This document shows positions 25,001-34,764 of a stretch of 64,000 nucleotides of DNA, one piece after another. Source of the stretch: Bacteroidaceae bacterium (GTDB lineage: Bacteria; Bacteroidota; Bacteroidia; Bacteroidales; Bacteroidaceae); assembly GCA_024688885.1 (NCBI GenBank), contig JAILDV010000053.1, forward strand, positions 1 to 64,000, written 5' to 3'. The translations under genes were made by a program, and so were the position numbers. The stretch's first letter is position 1; each line of letters opens with the position of its first letter. The notes below the pieces were generated by a model. It ran no database searches, was not told the DNA's origin, and saw nothing but the letters and a program-made list of their open reading frames with translations.

Positions 25001-25643
25001 CGAAGTGAGATCTGTAAGTTTCACCAGCTTGACCGCCAAATCTTGCGGGGAATTCGCCACCACCCTGCCATGATGGAATGGTTGCATCCATTGCCTCAGC
25101 CGTTGGGTTATAAACAACGTATGACACATGCTGCCACTCACCATTGAACAGAACGCCATCTCTTGGACCATTCTTGTGATCCATTCCATAGCTCAGGATG
25201 GACTTGTCATAGTTCTCCATACCTTTTGAGAGCCAAGAAGTAAGCTCTGTGCTCTCCAAAGTTCTGCTGCCACCTGCATCAGAGCCCTGATAAGATGGGT
25301 CAACCTTAGCCCAGAAGCTGACACGGTAAGGAGTTTCCACCTTCATGGGGAAGCTCAACTTGAAACCACGATCCCAAGTCTGTCCGATAGCGCCAGTGTT
25401 GGCAGCCATGAAGCAGTACTCACCACTGTGTGGATCGTCTTGCGACCGTTCATCCCACTCGTCAGTGTCTTTGTAATTCACCCAGTCACCAAAGAAACCA
25501 AGTTCTGGTGTAAGAGCATACTCGGTCTTGAATGCACCCTTTTGGGATTCATCCTCGAAGTCGAGTGATGCCACAACGGTCTGTGCTTGCAAGGAAGCGG
25601 CACCTAAAAGACCAGCTGCAATCAGTAAGTAATTTTTCTTCAT
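22059..25643 (-). CDS. Large secreted multidomain surface protein
   Basis: 1194 residues with a signal peptide (to about 20). Visible parts are a CBM4/9-like or LamG-like sandwich (about 22-245, ending YYLDDIVIEEG), an Ig-like module (about 385-480, VTVNFVSAVNIKSASAVLIKG), a second sugar-binding-like sandwich (about 490-680), an alpha-helical FIVAR-like coiled region (about 685-880), another sandwich (about 930-1150), and a C-terminal tail FNLAGQQVDENYKGIVVTADG shared with other secreted proteins here. There is no catalytic domain. Its place between the HTCS and GH10-CE1 suggests a surface glycan-binding role, which is inference. The leader is long (about 115 nt), from a -7 box TAACTTTG at 25765-25772. 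Confidence 0.8.
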   Translation of the reverse strand: MKKNYLLIAAGLLGAASLQAQTVVASLDFEDESQKGAFKTEYALTPELGFFGDWVNYKDTDEWDERSQDDPHSGEYCFMAANTGAIGQTWDRGFKLSFPMKVETPYRVSFWAKVDPSYQGSDAGGSRTLESTELTSWLSKGMENYDKSILSYGMDHKNGPRDGVLFNGEWQHVSYVVYNPTAEAMDATIPSWQGGGEFPARFGGQAGETYRSHFEEKLPEVYFFIANLFCPVTYYLDDIVIEEGVTVREVTYSDEIIKVDFGYATNIATLAKANKGTLSLDKDLVTVTINGEEAEVVYVEGKEDGFLYINVAAQMFEDDEVVVSFKGFEEMLYSSANRPSSDTTGNVQVFGFKDEKAYWDETVETVFAAWGKPTMKSSVPMNNSFNLKAEDVKEVTVNFVSAVNIKSASAVLIKGAQKTSLTSAMQLSEDKKTITIPVSGLTDGAYKLVIENLKNENDEYAEEPAEVNFEIGAPQGDAEENIAVESDYTGYGQDALPIGYSGTSDNGERQSTSAEPYTGGGAPRIMGANDHVNHGIYWGARGGSQGLLQFGKYAAEFAIGDQLPEGMTDEEALYLDEGVYLLTFRNGAWEDHSQPYAVRVCKPGDETPEVIFEETGIVPDAKILHDGTTITTDAAISPIEYEFAVTEPGYYYVEFEGNSGWQCWILTSLSVTSKPASSGAAAMKKLNDAIETAQLNLNGADEKYDGTAKTALAEVIKKAQEGTYTNPQEVTEMVKELSAASQKLAERKANYDNFVQKLADAQSSIETLEDKYKTNAKVKDAEAIIKKYDGVDPKGFSDSELAAASKDVDGVPGILNNIKTIVDILTYRAARASELAMKLGVADEVIDALDALADDATPDIEAANKHITLALYNAIANGDDLDALKEKQYSSEVDEEGFDETDPESVATHDADGHKLLLSGIPASGYVRNPNFYTTNTDAQVVDFAGWTFEGLTYETTNEAEETETHTGTAKMTTAASVDNPVVTASLNPYGQSAEYKFYQVIENIPAGEYMVNIQTRTAAKSNPDGDGNYGFFNAQDENGVWDKYIFAQVDDEAPIMVPFTVGAYNDQGYATYIPGIKIKDGQKLTIGAVEHLVSGKASTHTWNEELGAYEPAAFWDTNTWVRNATLYFTAPLEGYDYKAAAQKLANDIETAIETVEAAPAKQNGALFNLAGQQVDENYKGIVVTADGKKFLQK

Positions 25644-25764
25644 AATGAAAAAAAGTTTTTTGGTTAAATGAATTTTGGTTATTAAAATTGTCTTTTGACT
25701 TTATTTTATAAGTTTTGGGTTAAATCATTTGGTTTGTGCCATTAAAAAGCAACAAATTCCGGTG

Positions 25765-25908
25765 CAAAGTTATAGAAATTGTAAAAAAGGGATTTTTGGA
25801 GATGTTACATGAATTTTTTCATACGTTACAAATAAGCCGTAACATGCCTATGCAAAGTAATTTGCACATGTTACAGGAAACAAAAAAGACCCCGAAAGCC
25901 ATGTAACA
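25765..25908 (-). promoter_or_regulatory. Promoter region with a cluster of GTTACA elements
   Basis: The minus-strand -7 box TAACTTTG (25765-25772) has no TTTG at -33. Upstream of it, GTTACA or its inverse occurs five times in about 105 bp: 25804-25809, 25825-25830, GTAACAT 25839-25845, 25870-25875 and TGTAACA 25902-25908. Clustered short motifs of this kind suggest an operator array. Confidence 0.45.
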
Positions 25909-25925
25909 GACTATCGGGGTCTTTG
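25883..25925 (-). terminator. Terminator of the GH10-CE1 gene
   Basis: AAAAAGACCCCGA pairs with TCGGGGTCTTTG, with T-rich tails on both sides. It lies 48 bp after the stop at 25973 and separates the xylanase gene from the surface-protein promoter. Confidence 0.85.
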
Positions 25926-25972
25926 TATTTCAAAAGTGACCGAAATGGAACTTCAATGCACTTGATTATCCA

Positions 25973-28132
<2,160 letters not shown>

Positions 28133-28263
28133 TTAGTTTTTAAAGATTTAGTAATTACTAATATGTATTATTTAAGTTTCGCTTTCTTGGAGTTGAGGAG
28201 TTATGTCAGAACCTTTCGACGATGTCAATGTTGCATATATATTATATATATAATGTGTCAATT

Positions 28264-29928
28264 CTACAATTCCACACTCACTTGACCGCCCACTTGCTGG
28301 GTTGCATAGTAGAAGGCTGCATAGCGAGTGCCCATGAAAAGGCGACGGTAATCAAAACGCATCTTGTAGTCAGCAGTGCCTATCTTCGTAAAGGTCTTGC
28401 CGTCAAGGCTGTAGTAAAAGTTTGCCGTGTCGCGCTTGCGGCTGAAGTCGTCGAAGTCACCGTCAATGCGCAGATAAATCTTACCCACTTTGCCCTTAGG
28501 CAGCTTCACGGTTTCCACCTCTTTCACCTTCACATCGGTGATTTCCTTGGTGTTGTTCGACAAGTTCACATTCTCCTCACTCATGGTTAGACTATACTGA
28601 CCACCATTAAGTTTAATCGTCAATACACCAGAATCGCCATTTAATGCTGCAAAACCTGCACAATCGCCCTCTTTCATCTTGCGGGCATCAATGCAAATGG
28701 TGTCTGAGCAAGTAGGTCCCCATGTACGCCAAGTGAGTGTGTTACGGGCATCGTAAATACTTTTGCACACCTGTGAGGTCTTCAGCACCACACCTTCAAA
28801 CGAAGAAGTTTGGCGATAAGTGGCAGGATCACGCATAGACTTTCCGAACTCAGGCTTCTCGCCCTTCTTAGGCATGGGGGCAATGTCTGCCTTGATGTAA
28901 TTGTGGTTCCACTGGTAATCTTTTTCAATCACAGCATAAGCAGGCTCCTTGTGGCACTCGCAGTCACCATCGAGCGTCATCACCTCAGGAATGATGCCAT
29001 CGCCCTTGGTGCCCAGCACGGGCCAACCATCAATCCAAGAACAAGGTTCGATGGTGAGCACACGCCCCACTCCATCGCGGTCTTGGAACATCACGCCATA
29101 CCACTCACCATGCTTGCCATCCACGATGGTGCCTTGACCAGCAAAGTTGAAACCGCCCAATTTGCTCTTCAGAATCACTTTGGAGTCGTAGGGACCCTCA
29201 ATATTCTTACTGCGATAGGCAATCTCCTCTCTACCCGAACCTGGCCATGCGATGCAAAGCAGGTAGTACATGCCATCGTGCTTGACTACACGGCTACCCT
29301 CATGCAGACCTTGAGGTTTACCTCTCAGTTCCAGTTTCTTGCGAATACCACCGGGCTTCTCACCCGTCAGGTCAGCATTCAACTCCACCAGTGTGATGTC
29401 GCCACTGCCTGAAAATACATACACGCGGTCATCATCATCGAAGAAAAGCGATGAGTCGTGATAGGCAGGCAGACGACTGTGGAGTTTCCAACCCTTGGCA
29501 GGATCATCGGTCTTGAACACCATTGACTTATGAGGGTCGTCGTTCGCCACGAAGAGTGCCCAGAACGTGCCCTTATGATAACGCAAGGTAGTTGCCCATT
29601 GTCCACGACCATACACGGTACCCTCCTTCAGGTCATAACGGGGCGTGTCCTTGATCTCATCGAAGAGATAAGACACCGTCTCCCAATGTACCAAATCCTT
29701 ACTGCGCATGATGGGAGCACCCGGGAACATGTGCATGGTTGTCGTAACCAAATAATAATAGTCACCCACACGAATAATGTCAGGGTCTGGAGCGTCAGCC
29801 CAGATAAACGGATTTTTCACCTGAATTTTTGGTAAAGCCGACACTTCAGGCAATGCATCGGGAGTTGTTGTTTGTGCTGCGGCCATCGTAGCCATCAGTA
29901 AACAGACTGCAGATAGTAATTTTCTCAT
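28264..29928 (-). CDS. GH43 family beta-xylosidase/alpha-L-arabinofuranosidase (GH43_12-like)
   Basis: Exported five-bladed propeller hydrolase acting on xylo-oligosaccharides or arabinose branches. It has a signal peptide (1-20), then the GH43 catalytic domain with general base Asp in FIWADAPDPDIIRVGDYYYLV, a second Asp in YHDSSLFFDDDD and acid Glu in GLHEGSRVV; then a C-terminal beta-sandwich (about 350-550) of the kind found in GH43_12. The ATG at 29926-29928 is used rather than 30030 because it opens the signal peptide and lies downstream of the -7 box TACCTTTG (minus, 29960-29967). The promoter is divergent from the small-RNA module at 30018-30230. Confidence 0.92.
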   Translation of the reverse strand: MRKLLSAVCLLMATMAAAQTTTPDALPEVSALPKIQVKNPFIWADAPDPDIIRVGDYYYLVTTTMHMFPGAPIMRSKDLVHWETVSYLFDEIKDTPRYDLKEGTVYGRGQWATTLRYHKGTFWALFVANDDPHKSMVFKTDDPAKGWKLHSRLPAYHDSSLFFDDDDRVYVFSGSGDITLVELNADLTGEKPGGIRKKLELRGKPQGLHEGSRVVKHDGMYYLLCIAWPGSGREEIAYRSKNIEGPYDSKVILKSKLGGFNFAGQGTIVDGKHGEWYGVMFQDRDGVGRVLTIEPCSWIDGWPVLGTKGDGIIPEVMTLDGDCECHKEPAYAVIEKDYQWNHNYIKADIAPMPKKGEKPEFGKSMRDPATYRQTSSFEGVVLKTSQVCKSIYDARNTLTWRTWGPTCSDTICIDARKMKEGDCAGFAALNGDSGVLTIKLNGGQYSLTMSEENVNLSNNTKEITDVKVKEVETVKLPKGKVGKIYLRIDGDFDDFSRKRDTANFYYSLDGKTFTKIGTADYKMRFDYRRLFMGTRYAAFYYATQQVGGQVSVEL

Positions 29929-30017
29929 ATGTTGATTAGTTTTGGAATAGCATTGAGTGCAAAGGTACGGAAAAAGCCTTGACAAGACTTGCTTGAACGT
30001 TCCATAATTTTTCATTT

Positions 30018-30133
30018 TTGATACATTCAACGCTGAAATCCATTATTTTTACGCAAAAAAGGTATTTTGAAACGCACGTGAAAATTGTTGATACATACGT
30101 GAAAGCCTAACTTGCAAAAAGTCCGTAACTTTG
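30018..30133 (+). promoter_or_regulatory. Activator-type promoter with two GATACAT boxes (module B)
   Basis: TTGATACAT occurs at 30018-30026 and 30088-30096, and ACGTGAAA at 30076-30083 and 30097-30104 (21 bp apart, two helical turns). The -7 box TAACTTTG is at 30126-30133, with no TTTG at -33. From the A of the second ATACAT to the -7 box is 35 bp, as in module A. The region may also control the divergent GH43 promoter at 29960-29967. Confidence 0.6.
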
Positions 30134-30139
30134 CAGCAG

Positions 30140-30230
30140 AAAAATTGATAATAAATAGGTTAGTAAAAAAAGTTTAGTATTCAACTGAGAGATTCCTCCT
30201 TCGTGAGAAGGGGGAGTCTTTGTTTTTTAC
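30140..30230 (+). ncRNA. Putative small RNA, copy B of a paralogous pair
   Basis: A transcript of about 90 nt is predicted. It starts near CAGAAAAATTG, contains TAAATAGGTTA (30152-30162) and TTAGTAAAAAAAGTTTAGT, and has no ATG. It ends with a 12-bp stem (30191-30202 with 30207-30218), loop GTGA, then TTTGTTTTTT. The stem sequence differs from copy A but shape, loop and tail are kept, which argues for a conserved RNA rather than recent duplication alone. It is not needed as a terminator for the minus-strand gene on its right, which has its own at 30651-30678. Confidence 0.5.
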
Positions 30231-30535
30231 CATTTTACCATTTGACCGTTTGACGGGGTACGGTTATACGGTTATTTTTCACCAGAAAACGGCTTTTATG
30301 GTGAAAAAACACCATTTTCGGGTTGGATTACGTCAGTATTTCGTATGTGTTGGTGTCTTTACGGGCAACGCACACGTGTTCTTACGGACAACACAAGCAA
30401 GTCTTTGTGGGGGTCTCAGAGTGGTGCGAACGGGGATGTCGTATTTGAGAAAGTGGAGGTGCTTGGGGTGCGGAAATGGAGGTACACCCACCATGTTTAA
30501 GGTGGCGGTCAAACGGTAAAATGGTAAAATGGTGA
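30227..30535. repeat. 309-bp element bounded by 28-bp inverted repeats
   Basis: The left end (30227-30254) and right end (30508-30535) are inverse copies matching at 26 of 28 positions; each contains ACCATTTTACC and the GACCGTTTGAC-type end. A further partial copy follows at about 30544-30580. The interior has no convincing gene; short frames on both strands are created by the inverted ends. It resembles a miniature inverted-repeat element, but no clear target duplication is visible. Confidence 0.5.
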
Positions 30536-30650
30536 ATTTTGCTTCATTTTTCACCGTTTTACCATTTGACTGGTTTTACCAATACACCTTAAAGGGGCCG
30601 TGAAAGAGGAAAGTTGTACGGGACTCAGGAAATCAGTAGCATACTATGAT

Positions 30651-30678
30651 AAAAAAAGCCCAGGAGAATCTCCTGAGC
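30651..30678 (-). terminator. Terminator after the 62-aa peptide gene
   Basis: On the minus strand GCTCAGGAG, loop ATT, CTCCTGGGC, followed by seven T. A textbook terminator 27 bp after the stop at 30705. Confidence 0.85.
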
Positions 30679-30704
30679 CAAATAAATAAGTATTTCCAAG
30701 CCTA

Positions 30705-30893
30705 TTAAAACATAGGAAGGCCTTCTTGCCAATTGAAATCGAGCAAGTCATCTTCGTTACCGAAGTCCGGCATACCTGGTGCACCCAAGATCAAGTCATC
30801 ACTTGATTTGATTTCCTTTGATGCAGTACACATCTGGGTGCATACATTGAGGCGTACCACCTCTATTTCTGGTTTCAAATATATCTTTTTCAT
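30705..30893 (-). CDS. Small peptide with KKIYLKPEIEVV start (62 aa)
   Basis: A 62-residue peptide with no signal peptide or membrane helix. It opens with MKKIYLKPEIEVVRLNV, a start that recurs in many small Bacteroidetes proteins of unknown role, has two Cys (CTQMC) and then an acidic, Asp/Gly/Pro-rich end. It starts 22 bp after the stop of the 607-residue secreted protein and is followed by a strong terminator, so the two form an operon. The leader-like N-terminus and short variable tail resemble a precursor peptide, but no processing enzyme is adjacent. Confidence 0.7.
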   Translation of the reverse strand: MKKIYLKPEIEVVRLNVCTQMCTASKEIKSSDDLILGAPGMPDFGNEDDLLDFNWQEGLPMF

Positions 30894-30915
30894 AAATGTT
30901 ATTCCTTTCTTTTAA

Positions 30916-32739
30916 TTACTGAATGTATTTCTTACCGTTCTTAATCACTACGCCCTTGTAATCGTCACCTACTGGCTGACCTGCAAGATTGTATACAACA
31001 CCATCCCCGTTTGCTTCAGAAGCCACCTCGGTGATAGCGGTAGCCTCTTCCTCAATCTCAATAGTGAGACGTGCAGGTGCTTCGCCACCAGTCTTCTCCT
31101 TCAAATAGAATGCGCGGAAAGGCTTCAATGTCAGTTTCTTAGTTGCACGCACGAAGTCGGCACCACTGATACCATATACATCATAATCCTTGAAGAAATC
31201 ATCAGTTGTTACATCGTCAATCACTTTTGACTCCATTGATTGAGCCATATACCATCCATCACCAATAAGAACAAGGTCGTAACCACTAACAGTCTTAGAA
31301 ATATTTGTGCCAACAAATTTAACGCTGTTGCCTGTTGCCTGATAGATGAATGGAGAGTTAGCAGGAATGATACCAGTCTTCACTTCCTCGAATGATGCTG
31401 TTGTTGCTGTAGCACTCTTGAACATATAGAACTTGGCTTCATTTTTATTGTTTTCGTCATCCACATTCATAGCAAATGGCAACACTGCAGACCCCCATGC
31501 TTCTGCTGCATCAAAATTGCGAGTATAGGAAGAAGCCGTTGACAAGATATCGAATGGAGCATAGAAAAGATTGTCATCCTTCAATTCGATATTGTTAGAA
31601 GAATAGTTGTCACCACTCTTCACAAGTACGTTCTTTGTGTTAACCAGCTGTCCAGCCTTAGCAATAAAGAGTGCATTGGGATTGCTCGCATTGAAAGTAA
31701 GGCCTGTCCCTTCCAGCTTCGTAACGTCAAAGCAGGTTACATTTGGATCTGTAAGAGCTTCTTCTCCTGTACGAACAACTTTATCTACAGGAGCAACAGG
31801 AGAGCCTTTGCCTACATAAGCCAAAGAGATTTTAATACTTCCAGCAGCACCCTGCCAATATGCCTTGTTTTTGACACCTCTCAAGAGAGGGTAGTTAGAA
31901 ATCTTCACAACGTAAACACCAGGTGCAGTAATAGTTGTTTCAGCAGTCCAACCATCATCAGCAACCGATGCATAATCTGCTATTGGATGAGGATAGAGGC
32001 ATACGCGGGTACCATTACCATCTGATTTTTCTGTAGATACAAACACACGGAGGAAAGTTTTTGCACCCGCAGAAGCCTCAGTAACATTAAAAAGAAGATA
32101 ATCATAATCTGCTATATTTGCAGATCTTGAGTCAGCATCAATAGTATTACTTCCAAACAGAGTTGCATCAGCAATAGTTATCGGATATTTTATATCCCAT
32201 GCAGCACCAGTTCCTGTTATACCATTCAAGTCTGTTGCTCCTGTAGGAGTCACCTGAATCGTATTATCTTCAATATAGTTAATATCAGGACCTTCAAGAT
32301 AGATGCTTGACACGCTAACATCACCAGTGCAGTTATTAGCACCAGACAATCTGATGGTTTCGACCTTTGCAAGGTTCTCTTTAGTCGTATAATCTAACAA
32401 TTTCAGACTGACTTTTCCTGCAGAAACAGGAGTAATGGTTACTTGACCCGCACCGTTTGTAAACTTAATAATGATACGGAAATGATCAGCCGTTCCTGCT
32501 GTAGTTTCCAAATTCAGAGTAGTGTAAGTAGAATAGTTACCTAAAGGGAACAATTCTGTTGAATTATAACTTGTAGCAGACCATGTAAAAGTTCCTGTAG
32601 AAGTTCCAGAATCCCAAGACCATGTGGTGTTTTCTGATCCTTTTGGAAGTTTAGATAAATCCACTGCCAACGATTTAGCATGAACTGCCGCAGCTCCTAT
32701 TATGAAGAGCGCAACCAATGATAGTAAAATTTTTCTCAT
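30916..32739 (-). CDS. Secreted hypothetical protein with C-terminal LAGQ tail
   Basis: 607 residues; signal peptide to about 21 (VHAKS). The body looks all-beta, with two or three sugar-binding-like sandwiches (residues about 25-150, 160-320) and a later region (about 390-560) without a recognised family. The C-terminus, VVYNLAGQPVGDDYKGVVIKNG, is the same tail type as in the 1194-residue surface protein and several enzymes in the window, suggesting a shared sorting or anchoring route. A -7 box TAACTTTG (minus, 32809-32816) lies about 70 bp upstream, with ACGTTACAAAAA further out. The immediate leader shares TTTAATAACCAAAA with that of the 1194-residue protein. Confidence 0.75.
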   Translation of the reverse strand: MRKILLSLVALFIIGAAAVHAKSLAVDLSKLPKGSENTTWSWDSGTSTGTFTWSATSYNSTELFPLGNYSTYTTLNLETTAGTADHFRIIIKFTNGAGQVTITPVSAGKVSLKLLDYTTKENLAKVETIRLSGANNCTGDVSVSSIYLEGPDINYIEDNTIQVTPTGATDLNGITGTGAAWDIKYPITIADATLFGSNTIDADSRSANIADYDYLLFNVTEASAGAKTFLRVFVSTEKSDGNGTRVCLYPHPIADYASVADDGWTAETTITAPGVYVVKISNYPLLRGVKNKAYWQGAAGSIKISLAYVGKGSPVAPVDKVVRTGEEALTDPNVTCFDVTKLEGTGLTFNASNPNALFIAKAGQLVNTKNVLVKSGDNYSSNNIELKDDNLFYAPFDILSTASSYTRNFDAAEAWGSAVLPFAMNVDDENNKNEAKFYMFKSATATTASFEEVKTGIIPANSPFIYQATGNSVKFVGTNISKTVSGYDLVLIGDGWYMAQSMESKVIDDVTTDDFFKDYDVYGISGADFVRATKKLTLKPFRAFYLKEKTGGEAPARLTIEIEEEATAITEVASEANGDGVVYNLAGQPVGDDYKGVVIKNGKKYIQ

Positions 32740-32910
32740 TTTTTGATTTTGTTTTTGGTTATTAAATAAATAATAGAAAAGATTTTAAATCAGTAATAAT
32801 TCCGATGGCAAAGTTACAGGCTTTCGGGCAGTACGGTTTGTTTCCACGTTACAAAAACTTGTATATAGAGTACAAAAACGGTGCTTTTCGGCAACATCAG
32901 CAATCTATAG

Positions 32911-32945
32911 ACAAATAAAGGGGGGCAACCTTGCTGTTGCCCCCC
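32911..32945 (-). terminator. Terminator following the GH43 remnant
   Basis: GGGGGGCAAC pairs with GTTGCCCCCC around a 6-base loop; on the minus strand TTTATTTGT follows. It sits just after the stop of the truncated gene copy at 32975, so it is probably its original terminator. Confidence 0.8.
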
Positions 32946-32974
32946 TCTAAAAGTTATTTTTTAACGTTTCTTCC

Positions 32975-33050
32975 TTAGTTGATGAAGTAGTTCTTGGTCT
33001 GACCTTTGTAGGTAGCCTTCACGATAGCACGACCATTAGAGATTGCGGCA
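32975..33050 (-). pseudogene. C-terminal remnant of a GH43-like gene
   Basis: On the minus strand this encodes AAISNGRAIVKATYKGQTKNYFIN followed by stop. It nearly matches the last ~25 residues of the intact GH43-CBM6 protein at 34823-36868 (AVSNGRAIVKATYKGYTKNFFIN). Upstream of about 33050 the similarity ends abruptly in repeat-rich DNA and no start is present. The remnant kept its stop and terminator, so it is a truncated duplicate or the end of a deleted paralogue. Confidence 0.8.
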
Positions 33051-33085
33051 AGCAGGCGTAAGAAAATATAAAAGTTACTCAACTC

Positions 33086-34044
33086 GACTTTCGGAAGTTA
33101 TAAAAACCACAGATTCACGTTTTTTTAACAACGAATAGAACTAATGAACCGAATCTTTTTTCTTTTCAATGCCGTCGGACGGCAACGAAGGAAAACGAAT
33201 AGTGGGCGTTCCGCATTCGGAGAAATCAGAAGGATTTCATTCGTCAGGCTTGCCCATTAAAAACAATTCGCCACATTCGGAATATTGGCTACGCCGAGCT
33301 AAAGGTTCGTTGTTGAAATAATAAATCCGCTGAATCTTAATCCGTGGTTGAATTAAGTTTCGGAAGTAAAATGGGAAGTGAAAATGGAAGTAAATTCGCC
33401 GCGCTCATGGAAGTTAAAAAGGACGATAGTCATGCTGGTGTTTCCACATTGGCCCCACATTCGACCTGCGCATAGCGCTTAACTTCACTTTCAACTCCCA
33501 TTTAATCTTCATTTTTAACTCACAAAAGTCGAGTGCCTTAATTTAAGTCTTGTGCTTACTTGCATCCACATAAGAGGCTCAGGAATATACTCTTCGGATC
33601 CTCAGTCGTTATCTCTCGGGAGATGACGAGCGTCAGAGGTCGGAGATGACGAGTGACAGAGCTGGGAGACGACGAGCGTCAGAGCTGGGAGATGGCGGAA
33701 GGGAGAACGAGGAGATGACGAAAGGGACGAGGCGGAGATGACGAGTGTGACAAAGCAGAGATGACGAGTGTGAGGAAGTGGTGGATACGAGTGAGCGTGA
33801 GCGGAGATGACGAAAGTTTATTTAATGCATAATGCATAATTAAAAAACATACCGCTTCGCGATGATTCAGCAGAAAAAATTGACGAAAATTGACGTGTGA
33901 ATTGACGAAAATTGGCTACGCCGAGCTGAAGGTTGACGTATTAAAATCGACCTACAATGATTTTATTTGACGTGAATCCTCGTCAATATACACGTCAATC
34001 TGACATCAATAAATTCACTTTCGGAAGTAATAAAACCACAGATT
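33086..34044. repeat. Segment bounded by direct repeats in a gene-free region
   Basis: An approximately 29-bp sequence (CTTTCGGAAGT, then AATAAAACCACAGATT or close to it) occurs at 33086-33115 and again at 34016-34044 in the same orientation. Inside, ATTGGCTACGCCGAGCT(A/G)AAGGTT occurs at 33284-33307 and 33911-33934, also direct. The DNA between has no credible gene. From 33051 to 34764 I find only repeats and AT-rich sequence. Confidence 0.65.
33619..33812. repeat. Degenerate tandem array with GGAGATGACGA core
   Basis: About eight irregular units of roughly 18-28 bp share the core GGAGATGACGAG followed by CGTCAGAG, TGACAGAG or similar. The period drifts, so this is an old, diverged tandem array. 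It is purine-rich on the plus strand. There are no conserved spacers, so it is not a CRISPR array. Confidence 0.75.
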
Positions 34045-34413
34045 GGTTTTTCCTGAAACTAATTTGAATAATTAGAATAATTATGACACTAATTTCTATA
34101 ATTAAATCATCAAAATTTGTGGATAAAATTATTTTAATTATGGTAATTTGTTTCTCAAAAACCATCACCCGAGGCTCTTGGGGAACCATCCGGACAGGGC
34201 TTTCGCCAAGAAAGCAAAAAATTCGTTTAATTTGTAAAATTCGTAGTCAAATCCGTTTAATCGGCTTAATCCGTGGTTTTATTACTTGAGAGTGTTTTTG
34301 TTTAAGACAGATACAGGTGTTTACGAGTGAGCCGTTTATTTGTGCTTTATCATCTATCTGAATGTTTCCCGAGAGCCATACGCGGCTTGTATTACTTCAC
34401 ACAACTGTTGAGG

Positions 34414-34542
34414 TATCTCACCCATACAGGTGTTGGTATCTCACCCATACAGGTGTTGGTGTCTCACCCATACAGGTGTTGGCGTCTCACTCATACAGGT
34501 GTTGGCGTCTCACACATACACCCAATGGGGTCTCACACATAG
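34414..34542. repeat. 23-bp tandem repeat array, about 5.5 units
   Basis: Units start at 34414, 34437, 34460, 34483, 34506 and 34529, a strict 23-bp period, with consensus (TA/TG/CG)TCTCACCCATACAGGTGTTGG. The first four units differ only at one to three positions; the last two decay. As 23 is not a multiple of three, the array reads open in more than one frame, but no gene is indicated. Confidence 0.9.
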
Positions 34543-34764
34543 AACTTTCCACGTTTTTTACTGTTTCTACCAGGTAAGTTCAAAAGGTGACTAAGAAAAG
34601 CGCTTTCATTCTTTCATTTTCTCATTTTTTCATTTCAGCGCAGCGCAAAGGTTTGCAACTCGTTTGTGGGCAAGACTTATGTTCGCGTGTGAGGAACACT
34701 TGCATGTGCGAGTGGAAGTCACAAGAGAGCGCATACGGAAGTGGCGTTATAGAATACACAGAAA

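Noticed and set aside
28251..28260. ATTGACACAT upstream of the GH10-CE1 gene as a third full operator module
   Set aside because: The box matches but no TAnnTTTG element lies 35 bp downstream and no second box is found; kept only as a hint within the operator finding.
30220..30554. Open frames on both strands, both starting near a similar peptide (ILPF-RLT)
   Set aside because: The similarity of the two starts comes from the inverted repeats that bound the element; there is no promoter and no coding character.
34083..34289. Short frames in AT-rich DNA
   Set aside because: Low-complexity Ile/Lys-rich translation within a repeat region; no sign of a real gene.
34414..34542. Possible CRISPR array
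   Set aside because: Units are contiguous 23-bp tandem repeats with no unique spacers, and there are no cas genes nearby. The array at 33619-33812 is rejected for the same reason.
34327..34577. Overlapping frames encoding Thr-His-Thr-Gly-Val-type repeats
   Set aside because: They are readings of the 23-bp tandem array in different frames; no promoter and no sign of selection for one frame.
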